Assembly (NCBI GenBank): GCA_023259875.1
Contig: JALRFL010000172.1
Span: 1 to 10,496, forward strand
Direction: 5' to 3'
DNA: 10,496 nucleotides
From: Alphaproteobacteria bacterium
Lineage (GTDB): Bacteria; Pseudomonadota; Alphaproteobacteria; Puniceispirillales; UBA1172
Part shown: one piece after another, positions 1 to 6,761 of the stretch
How the letters are laid out: every line of letters starts with the position of its first letter
Numbering within the stretch: the stretch's first letter is position 1
The notes under the pieces: model-generated
What the model was told of the DNA's origin: nothing
Seen by the model: the letters and a program-made list of their open reading frames with translations, nothing else
The model's database searches: none
Translations under genes and position numbers: made by a program

Positions 1-145
1 AATCAGCCTCATATCTTCCGGCAAAGGGGTTTTTGACAATCGCCACCATGGCTGCCCGATGACGCGGGGTTTCTGGGGCTGGCCCGCCTTCGTGATAGAT
101 AGTTTCAAGAAAGAGTTGTGTCTTTCTTATTGGGAAATCGACCAT
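1..145 (-). CDS. DUF1185 / 'amino acid synthesis' (AA_synth, PF06684) family protein, N-terminal part only
   Basis: The gene starts at 145 on the minus strand and leaves the window at the left edge, so only 48 codons are visible. The start ATG follows a strong Shine-Dalgarno run, GAGGAG, about 7-12 nt upstream. The visible protein opens with MVDFPIRK, then YHEGGP near residues 17-22, then KNPFAGRYEAD near residues 38-48. This N-terminal pattern (Glu-Gly-Gly-Pro, then Asn-Pro-Phe-Ala-Gly-Arg-Tyr) is what I recognise as the DUF1185/AA_synth family, whose structure has a chorismate-mutase-like fold and whose reaction is not established; the 'amino acid synthesis' name comes from structural inference. 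Its start lies inside the 3' end of the preceding UPF0280 gene (19-bp overlap), which implies translational coupling and a shared role in the catabolic operon. The family call is good; the function is unknown. Confidence 0.8.
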   Translation of the reverse strand, partial: MVDFPIRKTQLFLETIYHEGGPAPETPRHRAAMVAIVKNPFAGRYEAD

Positions 146-1017
146 ATCTTGCTCTCCTCTTTCAACATGATGATATCAGAATGGGACTCAAAGCCAACGA
201 TGCGGATGTGATCTTTGACGCGAATAACCGCGCCGGCAATAGGCTTATGGGAAAGAATAGCCTGAGCCGCAATCTCACCAGAGTCAAGCGCTTGCGCAAT
301 AGCTGATGAGCTTAGGGCGCCGACATGGGTGGTGACTGGGCGACTGCCAAGATCGCTTGCACTATCAAGGCTAAGGGCAGGGGCGGTGTGTATGCGATCT
401 GCCTCAGGGTGGTGGTGAGGCAAATGAACAGCGTTGGCAATCATTGTCGCGGCGGCATCGGCAGTGCTGGCCTGATCAGCAATCACCGTCACGGCATCCG
501 CGATACCAAGCGATAGGCTTCTGCCGCCATGCCCTGAGGTTGCCATACCGCGCCAAGGGTGCGTGGAATGGATATGGATACGGGCATCATTCATATCTGC
601 CAGCACCGCCGTCACGCTTTGATCTCTTGCTAACCAAAACGCAATATCACCGCCATTATTGACGCTAACTTTTGTCACATCATTGCCTGTGACCATGGCA
701 TCCAGCACATAATCGGCGATGGCGCCGGCGACCGCCGCCATTGGGGTGATAAACTGATTGCCATAACCAAGACTGGCATGTTGCATACGCTTAGCGACGG
801 GATGGTGAAAGCGCGTGTCAGCAGATGCCGGAAGCCGCAAATCTGGTAATTCCTTGACGATATCTTCGAGCAAGTTATCCATAGCTGTGATAGCTTGTTG
901 ATAAGCACGCTGGGCGTCATTTCCTTCGGCCTTGATGATTAAATCTGTTGGCCCATGGGAAAGATGCAGACGCTGATCTGGGGGAAGCCAAGCCACTTGA
1001 GGTTGTAATGCTGCCAT
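127..1017 (-). CDS. UPF0280 family protein (ApbE-related fold; candidate flavin transferase or flavin-dependent accessory protein)
   Basis: A 296-residue protein of the UPF0280/COG2122 family, whose members share the ApbE (FAD:protein FMN transferase) fold. ApbE-like marks are visible: VNNGGDIAFW at residues 119-128 (the ApbE Gly-Gly-Asp loop), GMATSG at 157-162, and a VTVIA strand followed by a helix holding D187-x3-T191, which matches the Asp/Thr pair that binds Mg in ApbE. The usual ApbE H-x2-DP-x-TG stretch after ATSG is missing: GHGGRSLSLGIAD stands there instead. The substrate may therefore differ from classical ApbE. There is no signal peptide or lipobox, unlike many exported ApbE proteins, so it should be cytoplasmic. 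The start ATG lies 23 bp after the upstream reductase gene and has AGGGG about 10 nt before it. The 3' end overlaps the DUF1185 gene by 19 bp. Family assignment is firm; a role in flavinylating the neighbouring reductase is inference. Confidence 0.85.
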   Translation of the reverse strand: MAALQPQVAWLPPDQRLHLSHGPTDLIIKAEGNDAQRAYQQAITAMDNLLEDIVKELPDLRLPASADTRFHHPVAKRMQHASLGYGNQFITPMAAVAGAIADYVLDAMVTGNDVTKVSVNNGGDIAFWLARDQSVTAVLADMNDARIHIHSTHPWRGMATSGHGGRSLSLGIADAVTVIADQASTADAAATMIANAVHLPHHHPEADRIHTAPALSLDSASDLGSRPVTTHVGALSSSAIAQALDSGEIAAQAILSHKPIAGAVIRVKDHIRIVGFESHSDIIMLKEESKIWSISQ

Positions 1018-1040
1018 TATCCGCGCCCCTAAGCCCTTTA

Positions 1041-2492
1041 TCAGGCGTTGTGATCCTTATTCGCTGGCGGTTTGGCAATGCTTTGCTTGCTGTACTCGCC
1101 CCCTTGGCTCACAATGTCTTTGATTGAACGAATAGCCGTCTCATGGCCGCCAAGGGCGATATAATCCTCTTTGCTGACGGTGAACTCCAGCGGTGCAACT
1201 AGGGCAGGGGTAGGCACATAACCAAAGGATTGATCCGGCATTTTGGATACATCAACCATCACCGTAATGCCGCCCCCGGGCCAGACATAAGCATCGACAC
1301 CGCCACAAGTCACCTTGGTGTGTCGGGATTGCACCGATTGTGTGAGTTTAATGGGGTTTTTCGTCACCCCAGAACGCAGTGAGCCGCCAGCCCCACCCAT
1401 AAACATGACGGTGCAGAGGGCAGGTTCACAATTTTCAGCGATTAAATCCACACTGGCTTTGAGCGCGGCAGGCATATCTTGGGGCTGTGGGGTTAATTCT
1501 TCATCCAGCACAAAATAGGCGGAATGTTCGCCTGTGGTGGATACCATCAGGATCGTTAAGCCGGGCTTTGCCCCTTTTGCTGACCGCCAATCGCCAAGGA
1601 TATTTAGAGGATCATCAAGATTTGTTCCGCCCCACCCCAGCCCGGGTTCAGCCACTTGAAAATACCGCCCGGGGGTGGAACGACGCCCCTTAATGGTGAT
1701 GCCGGTATCTGGCCAATCAAGCACTTTTCCGGCCTGATGTTCTGATACAACACCTGTGATATGATCATCCACCACCACCACTTCATCAACCAAACCAACC
1801 CATTGCGAGGCAAACATTCCAATGGTGGCAGAACCGCAACCGACGCGCATCCGATCTTCTTTTTTGCTATCCACGATGGGCGGTTGCCCGGCTTGCACAA
1901 CCACGGTCGAACCTCCATCAATGCTAAGTTCAACCGCCTCTTTGTTGCACAGTTTCATCAGCGTATCGCAAGTGACGCGCCCCTCGGCTTTGCTTCCGCC
2001 GGTCAGATGGTCAACACCGCCCAATGACAACATTTGTGAGCCATATTCACTAGTCATAACCAATCCCACTGCCTCACCATTGGCGCGGACAATCGCGCCT
2101 TCGTGACCAAGATGGCGGTCGGTATCAATTTTAACTTTTACCCCACAATATGAAAAAATAGCCTCACTAACGACGGTGACAAAATCAGCATCATCCATAT
2201 GTCTGCCAACAATAAACGGGGCAGGTTTATAATCCGGATAAGTCGTCCCAGAACCGATAGCGGTCACAAACACCTCATGATCGTGACCGATACTGCCGTC
2301 CCAGTCTGCCCCAAGAAAGGGTTTGATCGCATCGCCAGCCTTTATGCGGCGATCAAGGATCATCAGGGGATCAAGGCGAATGATCTGACCCTCATGATTG
2401 GCATAGCGATCGCACGCGCCGGATTGCCCCTCGGCGATATAGCACATGACAGGGCAAGCATCACAACGGATCTTTTCGGCTTTTGTTGTCAT
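1041..2492 (-). CDS. hnr: 6-hydroxynicotinate reductase-like iron-sulfur protein
   Basis: A 483-residue protein of the family annotated as 6-hydroxynicotinate reductase, which in Eubacterium barkeri reduces 6-hydroxynicotinate to 1,4,5,6-tetrahydro-6-oxonicotinate and is reported to carry covalent flavin, one [2Fe-2S] and two [4Fe-4S] clusters. The N-terminus has a cysteine cluster C10-x2-C13-x3-C17-x9-C27, a likely Fe-S site. Seven further cysteines lie at 116, 175, 182, 219, 355, 360 and 396, giving eleven in all. Other distinctive stretches are YCGVKVKIDTD at 115-125, RVGCGSATIG at 216-225, GGAGGSLRSGVT at 366-377 and CGGVDAYVWPGGGIT at 396-410. No signal peptide or membrane helix is seen, so it is cytoplasmic. 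The start codon overlaps the stop of the upstream molybdenum hydroxylase gene (ATGA), with AAGG about 8-11 nt upstream. The physiological substrate could be another hydroxylated N-heterocycle; the name rests on family resemblance and on the hydroxylase next door. Confidence 0.78.
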   Translation of the reverse strand: MTTKAEKIRCDACPVMCYIAEGQSGACDRYANHEGQIIRLDPLMILDRRIKAGDAIKPFLGADWDGSIGHDHEVFVTAIGSGTTYPDYKPAPFIVGRHMDDADFVTVVSEAIFSYCGVKVKIDTDRHLGHEGAIVRANGEAVGLVMTSEYGSQMLSLGGVDHLTGGSKAEGRVTCDTLMKLCNKEAVELSIDGGSTVVVQAGQPPIVDSKKEDRMRVGCGSATIGMFASQWVGLVDEVVVVDDHITGVVSEHQAGKVLDWPDTGITIKGRRSTPGRYFQVAEPGLGWGGTNLDDPLNILGDWRSAKGAKPGLTILMVSTTGEHSAYFVLDEELTPQPQDMPAALKASVDLIAENCEPALCTVMFMGGAGGSLRSGVTKNPIKLTQSVQSRHTKVTCGGVDAYVWPGGGITVMVDVSKMPDQSFGYVPTPALVAPLEFTVSKEDYIALGGHETAIRSIKDIVSQGGEYSKQSIAKPPANKDHNA

Positions 2493-5260
2493 TCTGCGGC
2501 CTTGTTTTGTGAAGACATTGCCATAATGGCGGCTAGCACGCGGTGCGGTGTTGCTGGCGTTTCTGTCAGCCTCGCGCCGCCTGTGGCATGGCTAATAGCA
2601 TTAAGGATGGCAGGGGCAGTTGGAATCAGAACATGTTCGCCTAACCCTTTCGCCCCCATTGGTCCTTCGGGATCAGTCACCTCAATCAGATGATGTTCAA
2701 TCACTGGCATATCGCCAATGGATGGGATCAAATAATCATGCAGATTTTCTGAACGCCCGGGCAAATATTCTTCCATTAAGGCCATGCCAAGGCCTTGGGC
2801 AATACCGCCATCAATTTGGCCTTCGGCTAGCATAGGGTTAATCACTCGGCCTAAATCATGCGCGGCGGAGATATGGGTGACTTTAACAACCCCTAGATGG
2901 GTATCGACCTCAACCACAGCGGCATGAGCGCCAAAACCATAAACCGCATAAGGTTTACCCTGACCGTTTTCATCCAATGCTTCGGTTGGGGGATTATAGG
3001 TTTCTTCGGCCATTAAGACATAGCCATAGGCATTTATCGGCATCCCCCCTAAATCAAGGGTTTGCTGTTTATCGCCGTTGCTGACGGTGATCTTGCCCTG
3101 ATGCAATGCAATGGTGGCATCATCACCGAGATTGCCAAGCCGGAGAATTTGCTGACGGAGCGCCTCACCTGCCAACATCGCCGCCTTGCCAGTGATAAAA
3201 GTCTGCCGCGACGCAGAGGTTTTCCCACAATCTGGTGTCAGCGCTGTATCCCCATTAACCATGGTGATCGCTGCCAAAGGCACCCCAAGCGCATCCGCGC
3301 AGATTTGGGGGATGACCGTGTTAGCGCCTTGGCCGATATCCGATGCCCCCTGATGCAGAACCAGAACCCCATCCCTAGTCACGCCAAGCCGGATCGTTGA
3401 CGGGTTGGGTAAGGCGGTGTTGCCGCATCCGTACCAGCATGAAGACACGCCAATGCCGCGCTTGTATCGGCTATTCGCTTGATTAAAGGTGATAATTTCT
3501 GCTGAATGGTGATTCCAAAACGGCTCTAACGCCGCCAGACAGGCATCAATACCAACGCCCTTAAGCGTTTGGCCGCATACCGTCACATCGCCATCTTTAA
3601 GGGCATTTTTGCGCCGAAAAGCTAGCCGATCCACGCCACATTGATCGGCCAGATCATCATAAAGCGCTTCTTGAATAATGGTGGATTGGGGAACACCGAA
3701 GCCTCGGAAAGCCCCTGAAACAGGGCCATTTGTATGCACCGCATTAGCAACCGCATGATAATGAGGGGTGCGGTAAGGACCAGAGGCATGAATAGGAACA
3801 CGGGTAGCAACGGTTGGCCCCCAACTGGCATAAGCCCCTGTATTAAAATCCCCATGAAAAGACATGGCCGTGATTTGGCCATCGGCGCGCACACCAACGC
3901 GTGCCTGCATTTTCCCCGGATGGCGTTTGGTTGTTGAGATCATGGATTCATGGCGGCTATATACCATGCGGCAAGGCTTACCGGTTTTTAATGTCACCAA
4001 TCCGAGCAAAGGTTGAACCGAAACATCAAGCTTTGAGCCAAATCCGCCGCCAGTGGCCACAGGAATAATCCGCAATTTGTCCAAAGCTAAGCCAAGCACT
4101 TTGGCGGTGTCATCCCGATCCATGATAGGGGCTTGGGTGCAGGCGGCAATGACCAGCCTTTTGCCATCAGGGCCATCTTCCATCCATGCGGCGCCGGCTT
4201 CGGGTTCTATATAGGCGTGTTCAACATAACCGGTTGAAAACTGTCTTTCGGCAATATAATCCGCCTCGGCAAAACCGGTTTCGATATCGCCATGTTTGAC
4301 AATCCCCGAAATCAAAATATTGCCTTTTCGATGAGGATGAAGATCAGGGGCACCATCAGCGGTTGCTGCCTCAACATTCAGCATAGCAGGGCGTTCATGC
4401 CATGTGATCGGGAAATCAGACACATCAAGCCTAGGGATAAGATCAGCGTTCCCAGCGATTAAGGCCACAGCCTCACCCCGAAAACGCGCTTGGTGTTCTG
4501 CTAGCGCAGGTTGGTCGGCCAGTGGCGGTATAACGCCAAAACAATTATCGCCGTCAATATCTTTGGCAAGAAAAACATAGTCAACACCATCTGTTTTTTC
4601 CACCCAGCTTGCCACATCCCCAATGCTGAAATCCGCATAATGATAAGGTGAGCGAATGGCTCTAACATAAAGCGCATCATCAGGCCACGCATCCGCGCCA
4701 AAGTGTTCGCTGCCATTGACTTTAGGAACCCCATCTAGGCGTTCAACCCTCGCGCCTACGGCTTGACCAGCCACAGGCAGGGGGTGTGCGGTTTTTGGTT
4801 CTGCCGCGTCCATAACGGCATTAATAATCTTGCTATACCCTGTGCAACGGCATAGCACGCCGCCTAGTGCATCCTCCACCTCTTGTCTTGTGGGGGCAGA
4901 ATTGCGACGCAAAAGCGGCAGCGCCGCCATCAGCATCCCCGGGGTGCAAATCCCGCATTGCGCCGCCCCATGCCGCAAGAAAGACTGTTGTAACAGGGAC
5001 AACTCTTGCCCTTGGGTCAAGCCTTCAACGGTTTCAATGGTGCTACCATCGGCTTTAGCCGCGGTCATCAAACAGGCGCAAACCGGCTCATCATTTACCA
5101 GCACGGTACACGCGCCGCAGTCGCCAGCATTGCACCCTATTTTTGTGCCTGTCAGTTTAAGGTCTTCGCGCAGCACCTCACTCAACCGAGTTCCAGCACG
5201 GCAGGTGATATGTTCAGGTTGGCCATTAACATGAACAGAAATGGTAATGCGATCGCTCAT
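2489..5260 (-). CDS. Molybdenum hydroxylase (xanthine dehydrogenase family), fused [2Fe-2S] and molybdopterin-binding subunit; probable nicotinate-type hydroxylase
   Basis: A 923-residue fusion of the small iron-sulfur subunit and the large Moco subunit of the xanthine dehydrogenase family. Residues 1-80 are a plant-type ferredoxin domain with C43, C48, C51 and C63. Residues 85-155 hold the second [2Fe-2S] site, with QCGIC (C102, C105) and LCRC (C137, C139). From about 170 on is the molybdopterin part: E352 in a HAYIEPE stretch, GGGFGSK at 404-410, AFRGFG at 517-522, DIGQG at 641-645 and GAKGLGE at 869-875, whose E875 is the expected catalytic base. It would hydroxylate a ring carbon using water and pass electrons through FeS to the FAD subunit encoded just upstream. 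An ATG 27 nt further out (5287) exists, but 5260 is preferred: it gives an ATGA overlap with the upstream stop, AAGGG lies 8-12 nt before it, and MSDRITISV is a normal ferredoxin-domain start. Nicotinate as substrate is inferred from the neighbours. Confidence 0.92.
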   Translation of the reverse strand: MSDRITISVHVNGQPEHITCRAGTRLSEVLREDLKLTGTKIGCNAGDCGACTVLVNDEPVCACLMTAAKADGSTIETVEGLTQGQELSLLQQSFLRHGAAQCGICTPGMLMAALPLLRRNSAPTRQEVEDALGGVLCRCTGYSKIINAVMDAAEPKTAHPLPVAGQAVGARVERLDGVPKVNGSEHFGADAWPDDALYVRAIRSPYHYADFSIGDVASWVEKTDGVDYVFLAKDIDGDNCFGVIPPLADQPALAEHQARFRGEAVALIAGNADLIPRLDVSDFPITWHERPAMLNVEAATADGAPDLHPHRKGNILISGIVKHGDIETGFAEADYIAERQFSTGYVEHAYIEPEAGAAWMEDGPDGKRLVIAACTQAPIMDRDDTAKVLGLALDKLRIIPVATGGGFGSKLDVSVQPLLGLVTLKTGKPCRMVYSRHESMISTTKRHPGKMQARVGVRADGQITAMSFHGDFNTGAYASWGPTVATRVPIHASGPYRTPHYHAVANAVHTNGPVSGAFRGFGVPQSTIIQEALYDDLADQCGVDRLAFRRKNALKDGDVTVCGQTLKGVGIDACLAALEPFWNHHSAEIITFNQANSRYKRGIGVSSCWYGCGNTALPNPSTIRLGVTRDGVLVLHQGASDIGQGANTVIPQICADALGVPLAAITMVNGDTALTPDCGKTSASRQTFITGKAAMLAGEALRQQILRLGNLGDDATIALHQGKITVSNGDKQQTLDLGGMPINAYGYVLMAEETYNPPTEALDENGQGKPYAVYGFGAHAAVVEVDTHLGVVKVTHISAAHDLGRVINPMLAEGQIDGGIAQGLGMALMEEYLPGRSENLHDYLIPSIGDMPVIEHHLIEVTDPEGPMGAKGLGEHVLIPTAPAILNAISHATGGARLTETPATPHRVLAAIMAMSSQNKAAE

Positions 5261-6132
5261 GCTGATGCCCTTATCTGATCTAGGCAATGATCAACTGTCT
5301 CCAACACCAAGACGGCGGCAGCTTCCATGCGGTAATCTGCCGTGCCACGCGCGTCATCAATCGGTGAAATCACTGAGGTAATATCGGCTTTTGATAGCAT
5401 CTGATCTGCGCGAAGTGATGGGGTGATGACCGTTCCGCTCAACGCGGCTTCTGCTTTGGTTAAGCGTTTTGCCACCGGACTGCATGATCCGATACTGATC
5501 GCCGCCTCGGTAATTTTCCCCTCACTTGCAACAATCCGTACCGCCGACATCGCAATAGAGATGATCAGATATTTTCGCGCCCCCAATTTGCGAAAAGACG
5601 AGAAACCGGTTTCTGCTGTCTTTGGCACTACTAGCGCTGTGACAATTTCATCCGCTTGGCGGGTTGTCTTGCGAGGGCCCAAGATGAACTGATCAAGGGG
5701 GATAACGCGTTTGCCTTTGGGCGCGGTTAATTCAACGCTGGCATTGAGATTAAGAAGGCACGGCACACTATCGGCGGCAGGCGAAGCGTTACAAATATTA
5801 CCAGCGATAGTGCCAGTGTTTTGAATTTGAATAGAGCCAATCTCACGCGCCGCCAGTTTGAGCATATCATAAGCTGGCGGTAAATCCGCACGGATCAGGT
5901 CTGTCCATGTTGTCGCCCCGCCAAACCGGCGGTGATCCCCTTCATCGGTGATGCCACGCATATCTTTGATCGCGGTCACATCCAGCACCTTTCCGCTAAG
6001 TTCAGGTGAGGTTGTCAAAGGCAAAAGATCAGTACATCCTGCCGCAATGATGCCGCCCTCTTGGCTTAACCAATTTAGCGCATCGGCAATATGATGAGGT
6101 CGATAATAACTCGCACTGGATGACATAATCAT
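5257..6132 (-). CDS. FAD-binding subunit of a xanthine dehydrogenase-family molybdenum hydroxylase
   Basis: A 291-residue medium subunit of the molybdenum hydroxylases (FAD_binding_5 plus the CO dehydrogenase flavoprotein C-terminal domain). It takes electrons from the [2Fe-2S] centres of the partner subunit and passes them to an acceptor that the sequence does not reveal. The first FAD motif is AAGCTDL at residues 30-36, with Cys where Gly is usual. The second is TGTIAGNICNASPAAD at 106-121. There is no extra cysteine-rich insert of the kind that holds a [4Fe-4S] cluster in 4-hydroxybenzoyl-CoA reductase. The length fits the family. It is the first gene of the catabolic operon and its stop overlaps the next start as ATGA. 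Two starts are possible, 6132 and 6126, and neither has a Shine-Dalgarno sequence. Expression is probably driven from the TTGACA promoter about 50 bp upstream and repressed at the overlapping inverted repeat. Confidence 0.9.
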   Translation of the reverse strand: MIMSSSASYYRPHHIADALNWLSQEGGIIAAGCTDLLPLTTSPELSGKVLDVTAIKDMRGITDEGDHRRFGGATTWTDLIRADLPPAYDMLKLAAREIGSIQIQNTGTIAGNICNASPAADSVPCLLNLNASVELTAPKGKRVIPLDQFILGPRKTTRQADEIVTALVVPKTAETGFSSFRKLGARKYLIISIAMSAVRIVASEGKITEAAISIGSCSPVAKRLTKAEAALSGTVITPSLRADQMLSKADITSVISPIDDARGTADYRMEAAAVLVLETVDHCLDQIRASA

Positions 6133-6145
6133 GATATGTTAATTG

Positions 6146-6161
6146 TTAGCATACAAACTAA
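6146..6161. promoter_or_regulatory. Candidate MarR operator, inverted repeat TTAG-N8-CTAA
   Basis: The 16-bp site reads TTAGCATACAAACTAA on the plus strand, with perfect 4-bp outer arms and an imperfect centre. It lies 14 bp before the FAD-subunit start and just downstream of, and touching, the predicted -10 region, where a bound repressor would block transcription. Size and symmetry suit a MarR dimer, and the marR gene starts about 100 bp away in the divergent direction. That the neighbouring MarR protein binds here is inference. Confidence 0.45.
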
Positions 6162-6188
6162 TTTGCTATGTGGAGTTGTCGCTGTCAA
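6160..6188 (-). promoter_or_regulatory. Predicted sigma-70-type promoter for the catabolic operon
   Basis: On the minus strand a perfect TTGACA -35 hexamer occupies 6188-6183. A 17-nt spacer leads to CAAATT at 6165-6160, a weak -10 (3 of 6 consensus positions). The predicted transcription start near 6153 would give a leader of only about 20 nt and falls inside the TTAG-N8-CTAA repeat. The rest of the 6133-6264 divergent region shows no other convincing hexamer pair for marR. It does hold a direct repeat GATCAT-N5-GATCAT at 6225-6241 with an 11-bp period, of unknown meaning. Confidence 0.4.
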
Positions 6189-6264
6189 TATCCAATTCGG
6201 TGTATCCTCAGCATAATCCCGATAGATCATTAAGGGATCATAACAACGGATAAAGAAGATCAAT

Positions 6265-6756
6265 ATGCCAAAACCGCAAAACCTAAACCTAAATAGCAGT
6301 GATAATAATCACCGCCTTTCAGATGATGTGATAAGCCCTTTGGAGGAAACGCACTATGTGCTTGAAGATCAAGTTGGGTTTATCCTTAGAGGCGTCAGCC
6401 AACGGCATTTGTCGCTTTTCTCGCGACTGATCCCGGATTTAACGCCAACCCAATTTTCGGCACTTTCAAAATTATGCCAGTTAGGTCAAGCCTCACAAAA
6501 CGAATTGGGCCGATTGACCGCGATGGATGCCGCCACGATTAAAGGGGTGGTTGACCGCTTAAAATTACGGGAATTGATTTCCTCTGAGCCGTTATCATCT
6601 GATTTGCGCCGCTTAATTCTCAAGCCGACTTCAGCCGGACGACAGCTTTATAATGAGGTGGTGATGGCGGCACACGCCGTAACAAAAGAGACATTAGAGC
6701 CACTATCCGACAAAGAAAAGGAAGTGTTTTTGGATTTGCTGAAAAAACTGACCTGA
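6265..6756 (+). CDS. MarR-family transcriptional regulator, NicR/BpsR-like
   Basis: A 163-residue winged-helix regulator. The DNA-binding domain spans about residues 59-125: LTPTQFSAL (59-67), the SQNELGRLTAMD turn (77-88), a recognition helix around ATIKGVVDRL (90-99), and a wing with S112-D113-x-R115-R116 as in the DxR motif of MarR proteins. The flanking helices, including DQVGFILR at 35-42, form the dimer interface. The N-terminal 25 residues are polar, rich in Asn, and probably disordered. The SQNELGRLTAMDAATIKGVVDRL pattern, read across 77-99, reminds me of NicR of Pseudomonas putida and BpsR of Bordetella, which repress nicotinate genes and respond to 6-hydroxynicotinate; this is from memory and not tested. 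It is divergent from the catabolic operon, the usual setting for an autoregulated local repressor. The ribosome-binding site is only a weak purine run (AAAGAAGA). Its stop lies 5 bp from the convergent livF stop. Confidence 0.85.
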   Translation: MPKPQNLNLNSSDNNHRLSDDVISPLEETHYVLEDQVGFILRGVSQRHLSLFSRLIPDLTPTQFSALSKLCQLGQASQNELGRLTAMDAATIKGVVDRLKLRELISSEPLSSDLRRLILKPTSAGRQLYNEVVMAAHAVTKETLEPLSDKEKEVFLDLLKKLT

Positions 6757-6761
6757 TCGGG

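Noticed and set aside
2199..2693. Open frame of 164 codons on the plus strand
   Set aside because: It is antisense to the junction of the reductase and hydroxylase genes, both of which carry clear family motifs. It shows no motif of its own.
4830..5234. Open frame of 134 codons on the plus strand with many Ser and Pro
   Set aside because: It is a shadow of the [2Fe-2S] domain of the hydroxylase gene, which is well supported on the minus strand.
5261..5287. Upstream ATG at 5287 as start of the hydroxylase gene
   Set aside because: It would add nine residues and overlap the FAD-subunit gene by 31 bp. The 5260 start has an AAGGG ribosome-binding site, an ATGA overlap and the expected ferredoxin-domain N-terminus.
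6225..6241. GATCAT direct repeat with an 11-bp period upstream of marR, considered as a separate operator feature
   Set aside because: Six-base repeats of this kind can arise by chance in an A+T-rich spacer, and no partner regulator is evident. It is noted only in the control-region entries.
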